Part shown: positions 45,389-55,388 of the stretch, in pieces
Layout: each line of letters begins with the position of its first letter
How positions within the stretch are numbered: the stretch's first letter is position 1
Position numbers and translations under genes: made by a program
The notes under the pieces: generated by a model
What the model saw: the letters and a program-made list of their open reading frames with translations, nothing else
Told to the model about the DNA's origin: nothing
Databases searched by the model: none
Assembly: GCA_026417035.1 (NCBI GenBank)
Contig: JAOAEA010000004.1
Location: forward strand, 1 to 64,000
Reading direction: 5' to 3'
DNA: 64,000 nt
From: Burkholderiales bacterium
Lineage (GTDB): Bacteria > Pseudomonadota > Gammaproteobacteria > Burkholderiales > SG8-39

Positions 45389-45832
45389 ATGTACACGCAC
45401 ATCCTCATCCCCACCGACGGCTCGGAGCTCTCCCGCAAGGCGGTGCGCGACGGCATCGCCCTGGCGAAGGCGCTCGGCGCGCGGGTGACCGGGCTCTACG
45501 CCGCACCGCCGGCGACGCCGATCGTCTACGAGCACCTGCTGCCCAGGCGCTACATGACGCCGCAGGAGCACGCCCGCCTCACCGAGCAGGCCGCGCGCAA
45601 GTACCTCGGCCAGATCGAAGCCGCGGCGCGTGCGGCGGGCGTCGCCTGCGAGACCGTCACCGTCACGAGCGACTTCCCTTCCGAGGCGATCCTGGCGGTC
45701 GCGAAGCAGAAGAAGTGCGACCTCATCGTGATGGCCTCGCACGGCCGGCGCGGCCTGCAGAAGATGCTGCTCGGCAGCGAGACGCAGAAGGTGCTCGCCC
45801 AGGCGAAGATCCCGGTCCTGGTGCACCGCTAG
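45389..45832 (+). CDS. universal stress protein (UspA family)
   Basis: MYTHILIPTDGSELSRKAVRDGIALAKALGARVTGLYA; CDLIVMASHGRRGLQKMLLGSETQKVLAQAKIPVLV. Confidence 0.95.
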   Translation: MYTHILIPTDGSELSRKAVRDGIALAKALGARVTGLYAAPPATPIVYEHLLPRRYMTPQEHARLTEQAARKYLGQIEAAARAAGVACETVTVTSDFPSEAILAVAKQKKCDLIVMASHGRRGLQKMLLGSETQKVLAQAKIPVLVHR

Positions 45833-45926
45833 CCTCGCCGCCACCGGGCGCGGCGAGCGGGGCTCGGCGGCCGGGAGCGCGGCGTCCGCCGGCCGTGGCC
45901 CGCGCCGGCGGCGAGCTTGCCGATCG

Positions 45927-45940
45927 TTGACTGCGGTCAA
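45927..45940. promoter_or_regulatory. Crp/Fnr-type palindrome TTGAC-TGCG-GTCAA (site 4, upstream of tct operon)
   Basis: Perfect inverted repeat; cacaat -10-like at 45964-45969, 23 nt downstream. Confidence 0.68.
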
Positions 45941-46083
45941 GTGAATCGCGGAGAATCTGCCGCCACAATCCGTTCGCGCAGCACCGAGCGGCGAGGCGCG
46001 GGGCGACCGGGCGAAGCGCGGCGTCCGCACCGGCTTCGGGGAGGAAGCCGCCGCCGCTCGCACCTTTCCTTGAGGAGGAGTCC

Positions 46084-47097
46084 ATGCGTATCCGCCAATC
46101 GATCGCCTGCGCCATCGCGGCACTCGCCGCGGCGCTGGCTCCCGCGGCCCATGCCCAGCTCGGCGGCTGGGAGCCCACGAAGACCGTCGAGTTCATCGTC
46201 CCCGCCGGCACCGGCGGCGGCGCCGACCAGATGGCGCGGCTCATCGACGCGATCATCAAGAAGAACAACCTGATGAAGCAGCCGATGGTGGTCGTGAACA
46301 AGGGCGGCGGCGCCGGCGCCGAGGGGTTCCTCGACATCAAGAACGCGAAGGGCGACCCGCACAAGATCATCATCACCCTGTCCAACCTCTTCACGACGCC
46401 GCTCGCGACCGGGGTGCCGTTCAACTGGAAGGACCTCACGCCGGTGGCGATGCTGGCGCTCGACCAGTTCATCCTGTGGGTGCCGGCCGACACGCCCTAC
46501 AAGACCGCCAAGGAGTACATCGACGCCGTCAAGGCGGCGGGCCCGGGCAAGTTCAAGATGGGCGGCACGGGGTCGAAGCAGGAGGACGAGATCATCACCG
46601 TCGCGCTCGAGAAGCAGACCGGCACGAAGTTCACCTACATCCCCTACAAGGGCGGCGGCGAGGTCGCGACGCAGCTCGTCGGCAAGCACGTCGACTCGAC
46701 CGTGAACAACCCGATCGAGGCCGTGTCGCAATGGCGCGCCGGGCAGCTCCGGCCGCTGTGCGTGTTCGACGACCAGCGGCTCGTGTACCGCGGCAAGGTG
46801 ACCGAGACCATGGCGTGGTCCGACATCCCGACCTGCAAGGAGGCGGGCGTCGACATCGACTACCTGATGCTGCGCGGCATCTTCATGGCGCCGGGCGTGA
46901 CCGAGGCGCAGCGCAACTATTACGTCGCGCTCCTCAAGAAGGTCCGCGAGACGCCCGAGTGGAAGGACTTCATGGAGAAGGGCGCCTTCAACCAGACCGC
47001 GCTCATCGGCGACGACTACAGGGCGTGGCTGCAGAAGGAGGAGCAGCGCCACTACCAGCTCATGAAGGAGGCCGGGTTCCTCGCGCCCGGGAAGTGA
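46084..47097 (+). CDS. tripartite tricarboxylate transporter substrate-binding protein (TctC/Bug family)
   Basis: Signal peptide; PTKTVEFIVPAGTGGGADQMARLIDAII, VVVNKGGGAGAEGFL; followed by TctB and TctA. Confidence 0.93.
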   Translation: MRIRQSIACAIAALAAALAPAAHAQLGGWEPTKTVEFIVPAGTGGGADQMARLIDAIIKKNNLMKQPMVVVNKGGGAGAEGFLDIKNAKGDPHKIIITLSNLFTTPLATGVPFNWKDLTPVAMLALDQFILWVPADTPYKTAKEYIDAVKAAGPGKFKMGGTGSKQEDEIITVALEKQTGTKFTYIPYKGGGEVATQLVGKHVDSTVNNPIEAVSQWRAGQLRPLCVFDDQRLVYRGKVTETMAWSDIPTCKEAGVDIDYLMLRGIFMAPGVTEAQRNYYVALLKKVRETPEWKDFMEKGAFNQTALIGDDYRAWLQKEEQRHYQLMKEAGFLAPGK

Positions 47098-47173
47098 CGC
47101 CATCGCGGCCGCCGGCGATCCCGGCGGCCTTTTCTCGCCGCCGCGCCCGCGCGCGCAAGGGAGCCAGGGAGCC

Positions 47174-47680
47174 ATGGAAGAGCACCACCGCCACGACCGC
47201 GCGGCCGTCTCCAACCGCACGATGGAGCTCGTCGTCGCCGCGATCGTGTTCGCGTTCGGCGCCGTCGTCGTGTACGACAGCGCCCGCCTCGGCGCGGAAT
47301 GGGCCGACGACGGCCCGCAGGCCGGCTACTTCCCCTTCTACATCGGGCTGCTCACCTGCCTCGCGGCGGTGATCGTGTTCGCCAAGGCGGCGTTCGACGC
47401 GCGGGGGCGCAAGGCGTTCGTCGGCGTCGGCCAGCTCGCGATGGTCCTCAAGCTCTTCGTCCCGACGGTCGTCTTCGTCGCGCTGATCCAGGTCGTCGGC
47501 CTGTATTTCGCGTCGACCCTGTTCATCGCCTTCTTCATGATCTGGCTCGGCAAGTACGCGTGGATCAAGGCGGTGCCGGTGGCGGTGGCCGTGAACCTCT
47601 CCCTCTTCCTGCTCTTCGAGGTGTGGTTCAAGGTGCCGCTGCCGAAGGGGCCGATCGAGGCGGCGTTCGGGCTGCACTGA
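47174..47680 (+). CDS. tripartite tricarboxylate transporter TctB family protein
   Basis: Four predicted TM helices, DDGPQAGYFPFYIGLLTCLAAV; between TctC and TctA. Confidence 0.9.
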   Translation: MEEHHRHDRAAVSNRTMELVVAAIVFAFGAVVVYDSARLGAEWADDGPQAGYFPFYIGLLTCLAAVIVFAKAAFDARGRKAFVGVGQLAMVLKLFVPTVVFVALIQVVGLYFASTLFIAFFMIWLGKYAWIKAVPVAVAVNLSLFLLFEVWFKVPLPKGPIEAAFGLH

Positions 47681-47750
47681 GCGCCCGGGGGCGCGCGGGC
47701 GCAAAACGGGGGGCGGCCGGGTGCGCCGGCCGCGGGGGAGAGGGGAACCG

Positions 47751-49247
47751 GTGGAAGAGATCAATTCGCTCCTGCACGGCTTCGCGGTCGCGCTGACGCC
47801 GTTCAACCTGATGCTCATGCTCGTGGGCGTCGTGCTCGGCGTCCTGATCGGCGTGCTGCCGGGGCTCGGCGGCGCCAACGGCGTCGCGATCCTGCTGCCC
47901 CTCACCTTCACGATGCCGCCGACCTCGGCGATCATCATGCTCTCCTGCATCTACTGGGGCGCGCTCTTCGGCGGGGCAATCACCTCGATCCTCTTCAACA
48001 TCCCCGGCGAGCCGTGGTCGGTGGCGACCACCTTCGACGGCTATCCGCTGGCACAGAAGGGCCGCGCCGGCCACGCGCTGACGGCGGCGTTCACCTCGTC
48101 GTTCATCGGCGCGCTGATCGCGGTGGTCGTGATCACCTTCCTCTCGCCGGTGGTCGCGCGGTTCGCGCTCAAGTTCGGCCCGCCCGAGTACTTCGCCGTG
48201 TACTTCCTCACCTTCGCGGCGTTCGTCGGCATGAGCAAGGGGCAGGCGTGGAAGACGATCGCCTCGATGATGATCGGCTTCGCCCTCGCCGCCGTGGGGC
48301 TCGACTCGGTGACCGGCCAGCTGCGCCTCACCTTCGGCTTCACCGAGCTCCTGCAGGGCTTCGACTTCCTGATCGCGGTGATCGGCCTCTTCGGCATCGG
48401 CGAGATCCTGCTCACCCTGGAGGAGGGGCTCGCGTTCAAGGGCGCGAACGCGCGGCTCAACGTGAAGGCGGTGATGGAGACCTGGCGCGAGCTGCCGCGC
48501 TACTGGCTCACCAGCCTGCGCAGCTCGGCGGTGGGCTGCTTCATGGGCATCGTCCCGGGCGGCGCGACGCCCGCCTCGTTCATGGCCTACGGCGTGGCGA
48601 AGCGCTTCTCGAAGGACGGCGAGCGCTTCGGCACCGGCCAGGTCGAGGGCGTGGTCGCGCCCGAGACCGCCGCGCACGCCGCCGGGACGAGCGCGCTCCT
48701 GCCGATGCTCACGCTCGGCGTGCCCGGCTCGCCGACGGCGGCGGTGCTGCTCGGCGGGCTGCTCATCTGGGGCCTGCAGCCCGGGCCGATGCTCTTCGTC
48801 GAGCAGAAGGACTTCGTCTGGGGCCTGATCGCGAGCATGTACCTCGGCAACATCGCCGGCCTCGTCGTGGTGCTCACCACGGTGCCGCTCTTCGCCGCGA
48901 TCCTGCGCATCCCATTCTCGATCATCGCGCCGGTGATCCTGGTCGTGTGCGCGATCGGCGCCTACACGGTGCACACCTCGATGTTCGACGTGTGGCTGAT
49001 GCTCGTGTTCGGGGTCGTCGGCTACGTGTTCAAGAAGCTCGACTACCCGCTCGCGCCGCTCGTGCTCGCGCTCGTGCTCGGCGACCGCGCCGAGAGCTCG
49101 TTCCGGCAGGCGCTGCTCGGCTCGCAGGGCGACCTCGCGATCTTCTTCTCGAACGCGCTGGTCGGCGGGATCATGACCCTCGGCATCCTGCTCCTCGTCT
49201 GGCCGCTCGTGAGCGCCGGGCTCACCCGGCTGCGCAAGGCGGCCTGA
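47751..49247 (+). CDS. tripartite tricarboxylate transporter TctA family permease
   Basis: GVLIGVLPGLGGANGVAILLPLTFTMPPTSAIIML; GAITSILFNIPGEPWSVATTFDGYPLAQKGRAG; GTG start with GGGGAGAGGGG upstream. Confidence 0.96.
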   Translation: MEEINSLLHGFAVALTPFNLMLMLVGVVLGVLIGVLPGLGGANGVAILLPLTFTMPPTSAIIMLSCIYWGALFGGAITSILFNIPGEPWSVATTFDGYPLAQKGRAGHALTAAFTSSFIGALIAVVVITFLSPVVARFALKFGPPEYFAVYFLTFAAFVGMSKGQAWKTIASMMIGFALAAVGLDSVTGQLRLTFGFTELLQGFDFLIAVIGLFGIGEILLTLEEGLAFKGANARLNVKAVMETWRELPRYWLTSLRSSAVGCFMGIVPGGATPASFMAYGVAKRFSKDGERFGTGQVEGVVAPETAAHAAGTSALLPMLTLGVPGSPTAAVLLGGLLIWGLQPGPMLFVEQKDFVWGLIASMYLGNIAGLVVVLTTVPLFAAILRIPFSIIAPVILVVCAIGAYTVHTSMFDVWLMLVFGVVGYVFKKLDYPLAPLVLALVLGDRAESSFRQALLGSQGDLAIFFSNALVGGIMTLGILLLVWPLVSAGLTRLRKAA

Positions 49248-49280
49248 CCGGGCGCCGGGCGCGAACCCAAGGAAGCGAAC

Positions 49281-50090
49281 ATGCCCGTCATCGCGATGAC
49301 CCAGGAAGCCGGCACGCGGGGCTCGGAGGTCGCCGCCGGCGTCGCCGCCGCGCTCGGCATCGAGTCGGTGAGCCACGACCTCGCCGAGCGCGTCGCCGAC
49401 AAGATGCACGTCAAGAAGAGCCTGCTGCAGCGCCTGCGCGAGGGCAAGGCGTCGATGTTCGAGAAGCTCGCCACCTCGAAGGCCGAGATCGCGGTGTTCA
49501 CCGCCGAGGAGGTGCTGTCGCTCGCGAGCCGCGGCAACATCCTCATCCGCGGCTGGGGCTCGACGCTGATCCTGCGCCCGGTGCCGCACGTGGTGACGGT
49601 GCGCGTGTGCGCGCCGATGGCGCTGCGTATCCGCTCCCTGATGGAGCGCCTCGACACCGACGACGAGGACTTCATCCGCGACGAGATCGAGCGCAGCGAC
49701 GCGGCGCACGCCGCGGCGATGCACGCGCGCTTCAACGTTCGCTGGGGCGACCCGCTGCTCTACGACCTCACGCTCAACACCGAACGGGTGTCGATCGCGT
49801 CCTGCGTGGAGCAGGTGGTCGCGCTGACGCGCCGGCCGGAGTTCCAGGAGACGGAGGCCTCGCGCGCGAAGCTCGCCAACCTCGCCCTCGAGGCGCGCGT
49901 GCGCGCGGCACTGCACGCCGACCCGCGCACCGCCGACATCCACATCACGCTCGCGGCCGAGGGCGGCACGCTGCGCCTGCGCGGCATCGTCGAGAGCGAC
50001 GCCGAGCGGCGCGCCGTCGCCGAGGTCGCGCGCCACGTGGAGGGCGTGCGCGAGGTCGCGAACGAGCTGAAGAGCATGTCGCGGCGGTAG
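49281..50090 (+). CDS. cytidylate kinase-like domain protein with C-terminal BON domain
   Basis: MPVIAMTQEAGTRGSEVAAGVAAALGIESVSHDLAERVA.. (cytidylate-kinase-like fold) then IHITLAAEGGTLRLRGIVESDAERRAVAEVARHVEGVREVANELK (BON). Confidence 0.8.
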   Translation: MPVIAMTQEAGTRGSEVAAGVAAALGIESVSHDLAERVADKMHVKKSLLQRLREGKASMFEKLATSKAEIAVFTAEEVLSLASRGNILIRGWGSTLILRPVPHVVTVRVCAPMALRIRSLMERLDTDDEDFIRDEIERSDAAHAAAMHARFNVRWGDPLLYDLTLNTERVSIASCVEQVVALTRRPEFQETEASRAKLANLALEARVRAALHADPRTADIHITLAAEGGTLRLRGIVESDAERRAVAEVARHVEGVREVANELKSMSRR

Positions 50091-50140
50091 GCGGCCGCCG
50101 CAGGGCGGCGCGGCCCTCGCCTCCGGCCGGGCGCGGCGTC

Positions 50141-50755
50141 TCAGGCCGCGTGCGCGGCGCGCGCCTTCAGCCGCGAGAGCGTCTCGGGCGTGAGGTTGAG
50201 GTACGAGGCGAGCTCCTTGTTCGGGAGCCGGCCCGCCATGTCGGCATGCTTGCGCATGAACCGCGCGAGCCGCCCCGGGGCGTCGAGGAGGTGCAGCGTG
50301 ATCGTGTGCGCCATCACCTCGCTCATCAGCTTCATCACCTCGTATTCGAAGCGCGCCTTCACGTCCGGGTGGCGCTCGAGGAAATCGACCCAGGTCGGCA
50401 TGCCGAGCTTCGCCGCGCGCACCTTGGTCACCGCGACGATCGAGTAGGGCACCGGCGTCTTCAGGCGCCAGGCCGCGTAGGACGTGTCCATGTCGGTCTC
50501 GGCCGCGAAGCGCAGGATCATTTCCTTGCCCTCGGGGTTGGCGACGACGCGCTTCAGCACGCCGTCGAGGATGAAGAACTGCTCCATCTCGTGCGAGCCC
50601 TGGTGCACGAGGAGCTCGCCCTTGCGGTAGTCGGCGATCTCGAGCAGCGGCTCGAGCTCCTCCCAGGCCGCCTGCGGCATCGGCCCGAGGATCCGGTTCT
50701 TCCTGAGCTCGAGGCGGATCGTGTTGCGCTGCGGATGGGAGGCGATGGAGGACAT
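50141..50755 (-). CDS. Crp/Fnr family transcriptional regulator (cysteine-free, ExxSR recognition helix)
   Basis: cNMP-binding-like fold GELLVHQGSHEMEQFFILDGVLKRVV; C-terminal HTH GRLPNKELASYLNLTPETLSRLKARA; divergent from oxc. Confidence 0.92.
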   Translation of the reverse strand: MSSIASHPQRNTIRLELRKNRILGPMPQAAWEELEPLLEIADYRKGELLVHQGSHEMEQFFILDGVLKRVVANPEGKEMILRFAAETDMDTSYAAWRLKTPVPYSIVAVTKVRAAKLGMPTWVDFLERHPDVKARFEYEVMKLMSEVMAHTITLHLLDAPGRLARFMRKHADMAGRLPNKELASYLNLTPETLSRLKARAAHAA

Positions 50756-50820
50756 GCTGGGGAGGGAGGAGGGGCCCTCGGAATGACCGCGCCGCAATCG
50801 CGGGAAGTTAACTGCAATGA

Positions 50821-50834
50821 TTGACCGCAGTCAA
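50821..50834. promoter_or_regulatory. Crp/Fnr-type palindrome TTGAC-CGCA-GTCAA (site 5, oxc / Crp-Fnr gene divergent region)
   Basis: Perfect inverted repeat; tatcat -10 at 50858-50863, 23 nt downstream. Confidence 0.78.
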
Positions 50835-50918
50835 GGTTGGCCCCGCAGCCGACTCACTATCATCCGGGGCGTCCCGGATTCGCCTCCGGCGCCACACCCT
50901 TTCCAGAGGGAGATCCGC

Positions 50919-52673
50919 ATGGGCAACGTCGAACCGCAAGTCGCCCCGCCGGCCGCCGCGCCGCCGCAGCTCACCGACGGCTTCCACCTCGTCATCGACG
51001 CCCTGAAGCTGAACGGCATCGACACGATCTTCGGCCTGCCGGGCATCCCGATCACCGACCTCGCGCGCATGGCGCAGGGGGCGGGGCTACGCGTCATCTC
51101 GTTCCGCCACGAGCAGAACGCGGGCTACGCGGCGTCGATTGCGGGCTTCATCACGGGAAAGCCCGGCATCTGCCTCACGGTGTCGGCGCCGGGCTTCCTG
51201 AACGGCCTCACCGCGCTCGCGAACGCCACGACCAACTGCTTCCCGATGATCCTGATGAGCGGGTCGAGCGAGCGCGAGATCGTGGACCTGCAGCAGGGCG
51301 ACTACGAGGAGATGGACCAGCTCGCCATCGCGAGGCCGCTCGCGAAGGCCGCCTTCCGGGTGCTGCACGCGGAGGACATCGGCGTCGGCGTCGCGCGCGC
51401 GATCCGCGCCGCCGTGTCCGGGCGCCCCGGCGGCGTGTACCTCGACCTGCCGGCGAAGCTCTTCGCGCAGACGATGGACGCCGAGGCGGGCAGGCGCTCG
51501 CTCATCGCGGTCGTCGATCCGGCGCCGCGCCAGATCCCCGCGCCGGAGGCGGTCGGGCGCGCCCTCGCGCTCCTCAGGAGCGCGCAGCGGCCGCTGATCG
51601 TGCTCGGCAAGGGCGCCGCGTACGCCCGGGCCGACGCCGACATCCGGGCGCTCGTCGAGCGCACCGGGATCCCGTACCTGCCCATGTCCATGGCGAAAGG
51701 GCTGCTGCCCGACACGCACGAGCAGTCGGCGGCGGCGGCACGCTCGTACGTGCTGCCCGAAGCCGACGTGGTGATGCTCGTCGGCGCCCGCCTCAATTGG
51801 CTCCTCTCGCACGGCAAGGGCAAGACCTGGGGCGCCAGGGACGCGAAGGGCTGGGGCGGGCAGAAGTTCATCCAGATCGACATCTCCCCGCAGGAAGCCG
51901 ACAGCAACGTGCGCATCGACGCGCCGGTCGTGGGCGACATCGGCTCCTGCGTCGCGGCGCTGCTCGCCGGGATCGGGGCGGACTGGCCGAAGCCGCCCGC
52001 CGGGTGGCTCGCCGCGATCGCCGAGCGCAAGGCCAAGAACATCGCGAAGATGGCCGAGACGCTGGCGAAGAACCCCTCGCCGATGAGCTTCCACAGCGCG
52101 CTCGCCGTCGTGCGCGACATCGTCCGGGAGAACCCCCGCGCGTACCTCGTGAACGAGGGCGCCAATGCGCTCGACTTCACGCGCGCGATCGTCGACATGT
52201 ACCAGCCGCGCAAGCGCCTCGATGTCGGCACCTGGGGCGTGATGGGCATCGGGATGGGTTTTTCCGTCGCCGCCGCGGTGGTGAGCGGCGAGCAGGTGAT
52301 CGCCGTCGAGGGCGACAGCGCCTTCGGTTTCTCGGGCATGGAGGTGGAGACGATCTGCCGCTACAACCTGCCGGTGTGCGTCGTGGTCCTCAACAACAAC
52401 GGCGTCTACCGCGGCACCGACGTCAACCCCGCCGGCGGGCCCGACGTCGCGCCCACCGTGTTCGTGAAGGACGCGCGCTACGAGAAGCTGATGGAGGCGT
52501 TCGGGGGTGTCGGCGCGTACGCCACCACCCGCGCCGAGCTGCGCGCGGCGATGGAAACGGCGATCCGCACCCGCCGGCCGACGCTCGTCAACGCGATCAT
52601 CGACGAGACGGCCGGCACGGAGAGCGGGCGCATCACGAGCCTCAACCCGAGCGCGAAGCAGAAGCAGGCCTGA
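50919..52673 (+). CDS. oxc: oxalyl-CoA decarboxylase
   Basis: ThDP enzyme; [103 protein letters not shown]. Confidence 0.97.
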   Translation: MGNVEPQVAPPAAAPPQLTDGFHLVIDALKLNGIDTIFGLPGIPITDLARMAQGAGLRVISFRHEQNAGYAASIAGFITGKPGICLTVSAPGFLNGLTALANATTNCFPMILMSGSSEREIVDLQQGDYEEMDQLAIARPLAKAAFRVLHAEDIGVGVARAIRAAVSGRPGGVYLDLPAKLFAQTMDAEAGRRSLIAVVDPAPRQIPAPEAVGRALALLRSAQRPLIVLGKGAAYARADADIRALVERTGIPYLPMSMAKGLLPDTHEQSAAAARSYVLPEADVVMLVGARLNWLLSHGKGKTWGARDAKGWGGQKFIQIDISPQEADSNVRIDAPVVGDIGSCVAALLAGIGADWPKPPAGWLAAIAERKAKNIAKMAETLAKNPSPMSFHSALAVVRDIVRENPRAYLVNEGANALDFTRAIVDMYQPRKRLDVGTWGVMGIGMGFSVAAAVVSGEQVIAVEGDSAFGFSGMEVETICRYNLPVCVVVLNNNGVYRGTDVNPAGGPDVAPTVFVKDARYEKLMEAFGGVGAYATTRAELRAAMETAIRTRRPTLVNAIIDETAGTESGRITSLNPSAKQKQA

Positions 52674-52733
52674 GCCGCGGACCGGAGAGGTAGAATCCGC
52701 GCCCTGTCCGCGGCCGATTTCCGGGAGACCAGC

Positions 52734-54005
52734 ATGGAAGCACTCAAGGGCATTCGCATCCTCGACATGACGCACGTGCAGGCGGGCCCCACCTGCTCGC
52801 AGCTCCTCGCGTGGATGGGCGCCGACGTGATCAAGTTCGAGAACCCGCAGGGCGACGCGACCCGCGGCCAGCTGCGCGACGTGCCGCACGCCGACAGCCT
52901 CTACTTCACGATGCTCAACTGCAACAAGCGGTCGATCACCGTGAACATGAAGACGCCCGAGGGCAAGCAGGTGTTCGTCGACCTGGTGAAGCGCTGCGAC
53001 ATCATCATGGAGAACTTCGGCCCGGGCGTGCTCGACCGCCTCGGGTTCACGTGGGAGAAGATCCACGAGATCAATCCGAAGATCGTGATGGGCTCGATCA
53101 AGGGCTTCGGCTCGACCGGCCCGTACGCCGAGTTCAAGGCCTACGAGAACGTCGCGCAGGCGATGGGCGGGGCCATGAGCACGACCGGCGTGCCCGATGG
53201 CCCGCCGTTCGTCACCGGCGCGCAGATCGGCGACTCGGGAACCGGCCTGCACCTGGCGATCGGGTTGCTCGCGGCGCTGCGGCAGGCCGAGCGCACCGGC
53301 CAGGGCCAGTACGTCGAGGTGGCGATGATGGACGGGGTGATGAACCTCTGCCGCGTGAAGTTCCGCGACCACCAACGCCTCACCCGCGGGCCGTTGCCCG
53401 AGTACTCGGTGCCCACCTACCAGGGCATGGGCGAGGTGCCGCGCGCGGGCAACGATTCCGGCGGCGGGCAGCTCGGCAACGCCATCCACTGCAAGCCGCA
53501 CGGCGCGAACGACTGGCTCTACGTGGTCGTGCAGGAGGCGGTGTGGGAAGCGCTCGCGCGGCGCATCGGCCCCGACGTGCACATGCCGGACATGGCGACC
53601 GACCCGCGGCTCGCCACGATCGGCGAGCGGCGCAAGAACCAGAGCCTCATGTGGACGCTCATCAACAAGTTCGCCGAGAACTACACCAAGCGCGAGCTCA
53701 TGGCCATCCTCAACGAGCTCGACGTGCCGTGCGGCCCGATCATGAGCACCGAGGACCTCGCCAACGACGAGCACGTGCGCGGCCGCGGGATGTGGGTCGA
53801 GCTCGACCACCCGCAGCGCGGCAAGTGGTGGAACGTCGGCATGCCGATCAAGCTGTCGGCCTCGCCCGCGGTGATCAAGCGCTCGCCGCTGCTCGGCGAG
53901 CACACCGACGAGGTGCTGCGCGACGTGCTCGGCTACGACGACGGCCGGATCGCCGCGCTGAAGGCCGCGGGCGCCTTCAGCGCGCCGCCGAAGAAGGCGG
54001 CGTGA
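52734..54005 (+). CDS. frc: formyl-CoA transferase (CoA-transferase family III)
   Basis: [74 protein letters not shown]; follows oxc. Confidence 0.97.
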   Translation: MEALKGIRILDMTHVQAGPTCSQLLAWMGADVIKFENPQGDATRGQLRDVPHADSLYFTMLNCNKRSITVNMKTPEGKQVFVDLVKRCDIIMENFGPGVLDRLGFTWEKIHEINPKIVMGSIKGFGSTGPYAEFKAYENVAQAMGGAMSTTGVPDGPPFVTGAQIGDSGTGLHLAIGLLAALRQAERTGQGQYVEVAMMDGVMNLCRVKFRDHQRLTRGPLPEYSVPTYQGMGEVPRAGNDSGGGQLGNAIHCKPHGANDWLYVVVQEAVWEALARRIGPDVHMPDMATDPRLATIGERRKNQSLMWTLINKFAENYTKRELMAILNELDVPCGPIMSTEDLANDEHVRGRGMWVELDHPQRGKWWNVGMPIKLSASPAVIKRSPLLGEHTDEVLRDVLGYDDGRIAALKAAGAFSAPPKKAA

Positions 54006-54128
54006 GCCCGGCGATCGGCCCTCGGCCATCGGCATCGGGCGATCGGCAGTCCGTCTGGAGCGCCGGGGCGCGCGATCCTCGATGACCCGTCCCCGACCCT
54101 CCCTTCCCAACGCGCGGTGACCCACGCC

Positions 54129-55061
54129 ATGAGAATCGCCATCATCGGACAGCAGGACTTCGGCAAGGCCGTGTTGGAAGCGTTCCTCGCCCGCGGCGAC
54201 GAGGTCGCGGCGGTCTTCTGCGCACCGGAGAAGGAGGGCGCCAAGGCCGACCCCCTCAAGGCCGCGGCGCTCGCCAAGGGCCTCACGGTCCACCAGTTCC
54301 AGTCGTTGCGCAGCCCGGAGGCCGCCGCCGCGATGCAGGCGCTCGGCGCGGACCTCGGGGTCATGGCCTACGTCCTGCAGTTCGCGCCGCAGGACTTCGT
54401 GACGATCCCGAAGCACGGCACGATCCAGTACCATCCGTCGCTGCTGCCGAAGTTCCGCGGCCCGAGCTCGATCAACTGGCCGATCGCCAAGGGCGAGACG
54501 AAGACCGGCCTCACCATCTTCCGGCCCACCGACGGGCTCGACGAGGGTCCGGTGATCCTGCAGAAGGAAACGCCGATCGGCCCAGACGACACGCTCGGCA
54601 CGGTCTACTTCGACCGCCTCTTCCCGATGGGCGTCGCCGCGATGCTGGAGGCCGCCGACCTCGTGGTGGCGGGCAAGCACACCGAGACCGTGCAGGACGA
54701 GCGCCAGGCGTCCTACGAGGGCTGGTTCCGCGCCGCCGAGGCGCGGATCAACTGGGCGAACCACGTCGACTTCGTCCACAACCTCATCCGGGCCGCGAAC
54801 CCCGCGCCCGGCGCGTGGACGACCTTCGGCGGGAAGAAGGTCCAGATCTTCGACTGCCGCAAGCACGTCTTTCGCACCTTCGGCGCGGTGAAGGGGAAGA
54901 TCGGCGAGGTGACCGACGTGGGCGCCGAGAGCTTCTTCGTCACGGCCCAGGGCGGCCGCATCGAGGTGCTGAAGGCGAAGGCCGAGGACGGGAAGAAGCT
55001 TCCCGCGGCCGAATTCGCCGCGAGCGTCGGCCTCGCCGCTGGCGCCATCCTCGGCGCCTGA
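54129..55061 (+). CDS. formyltransferase-fold protein resembling the 10-formyl-THF hydrolase domain of ALDH1L1
   Basis: MRIAIIGQQDFGKAVLEAFLARGDEVAAVFCAPEKEGAKADPL; HGTIQYHPSLLPKFRGPSSINWPIAKGETKTGLTIFRPTDGLDEGPVILQKE; YEGWFRAAEARINW; follows frc. Confidence 0.85.
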   Translation: MRIAIIGQQDFGKAVLEAFLARGDEVAAVFCAPEKEGAKADPLKAAALAKGLTVHQFQSLRSPEAAAAMQALGADLGVMAYVLQFAPQDFVTIPKHGTIQYHPSLLPKFRGPSSINWPIAKGETKTGLTIFRPTDGLDEGPVILQKETPIGPDDTLGTVYFDRLFPMGVAAMLEAADLVVAGKHTETVQDERQASYEGWFRAAEARINWANHVDFVHNLIRAANPAPGAWTTFGGKKVQIFDCRKHVFRTFGAVKGKIGEVTDVGAESFFVTAQGGRIEVLKAKAEDGKKLPAAEFAASVGLAAGAILGA

Positions 55062-55310
55062 CGGCGTCCCGTCGCGCGCGGCCGGGGCCGCGCGCCGCAC
55101 GCCGGGAAAGCTCGGGTGTGCGCCCCCGGCCTTGAAACCTGCAAGCGGCTTCACACGCCGGCCAGCTCCGCTGCCCGGGCGACGGGCCTTGGCGTTCGCC
55201 CGATCCCCCGCGCTGACGCAAGCGCCTCCCCGACCCGCCCCCCCACCGCGTCGCGGCGCCCGCAACCACAGGCGGCCGTGAAATCTGCGGCATCCGCCCC
55301 TGCCAAAAAT

Positions 55311-55339
55311 TTGACTAGTTTCATACCCGACTGTAAGAA
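55311..55339 (+). promoter_or_regulatory. sigma70-like promoter for kinase/cyclase operon
   Basis: ttgact - 17 nt - taagaa inside a locally AT-rich intergenic stretch upstream of the CHASE2-kinase gene. Confidence 0.65.
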
Positions 55340-55388
55340 TCCCGGTTAGCCTGCTGTTTCTTCAAATACTTACGCGGGTTTTTTCGGG

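Noticed and set aside
54129-55061. Housekeeping methionyl-tRNA formyltransferase (fmt)
   Set aside because: Sequence motifs fit the ALDH1L1 hydrolase domain better and there is no def/rsmB neighbourhood.
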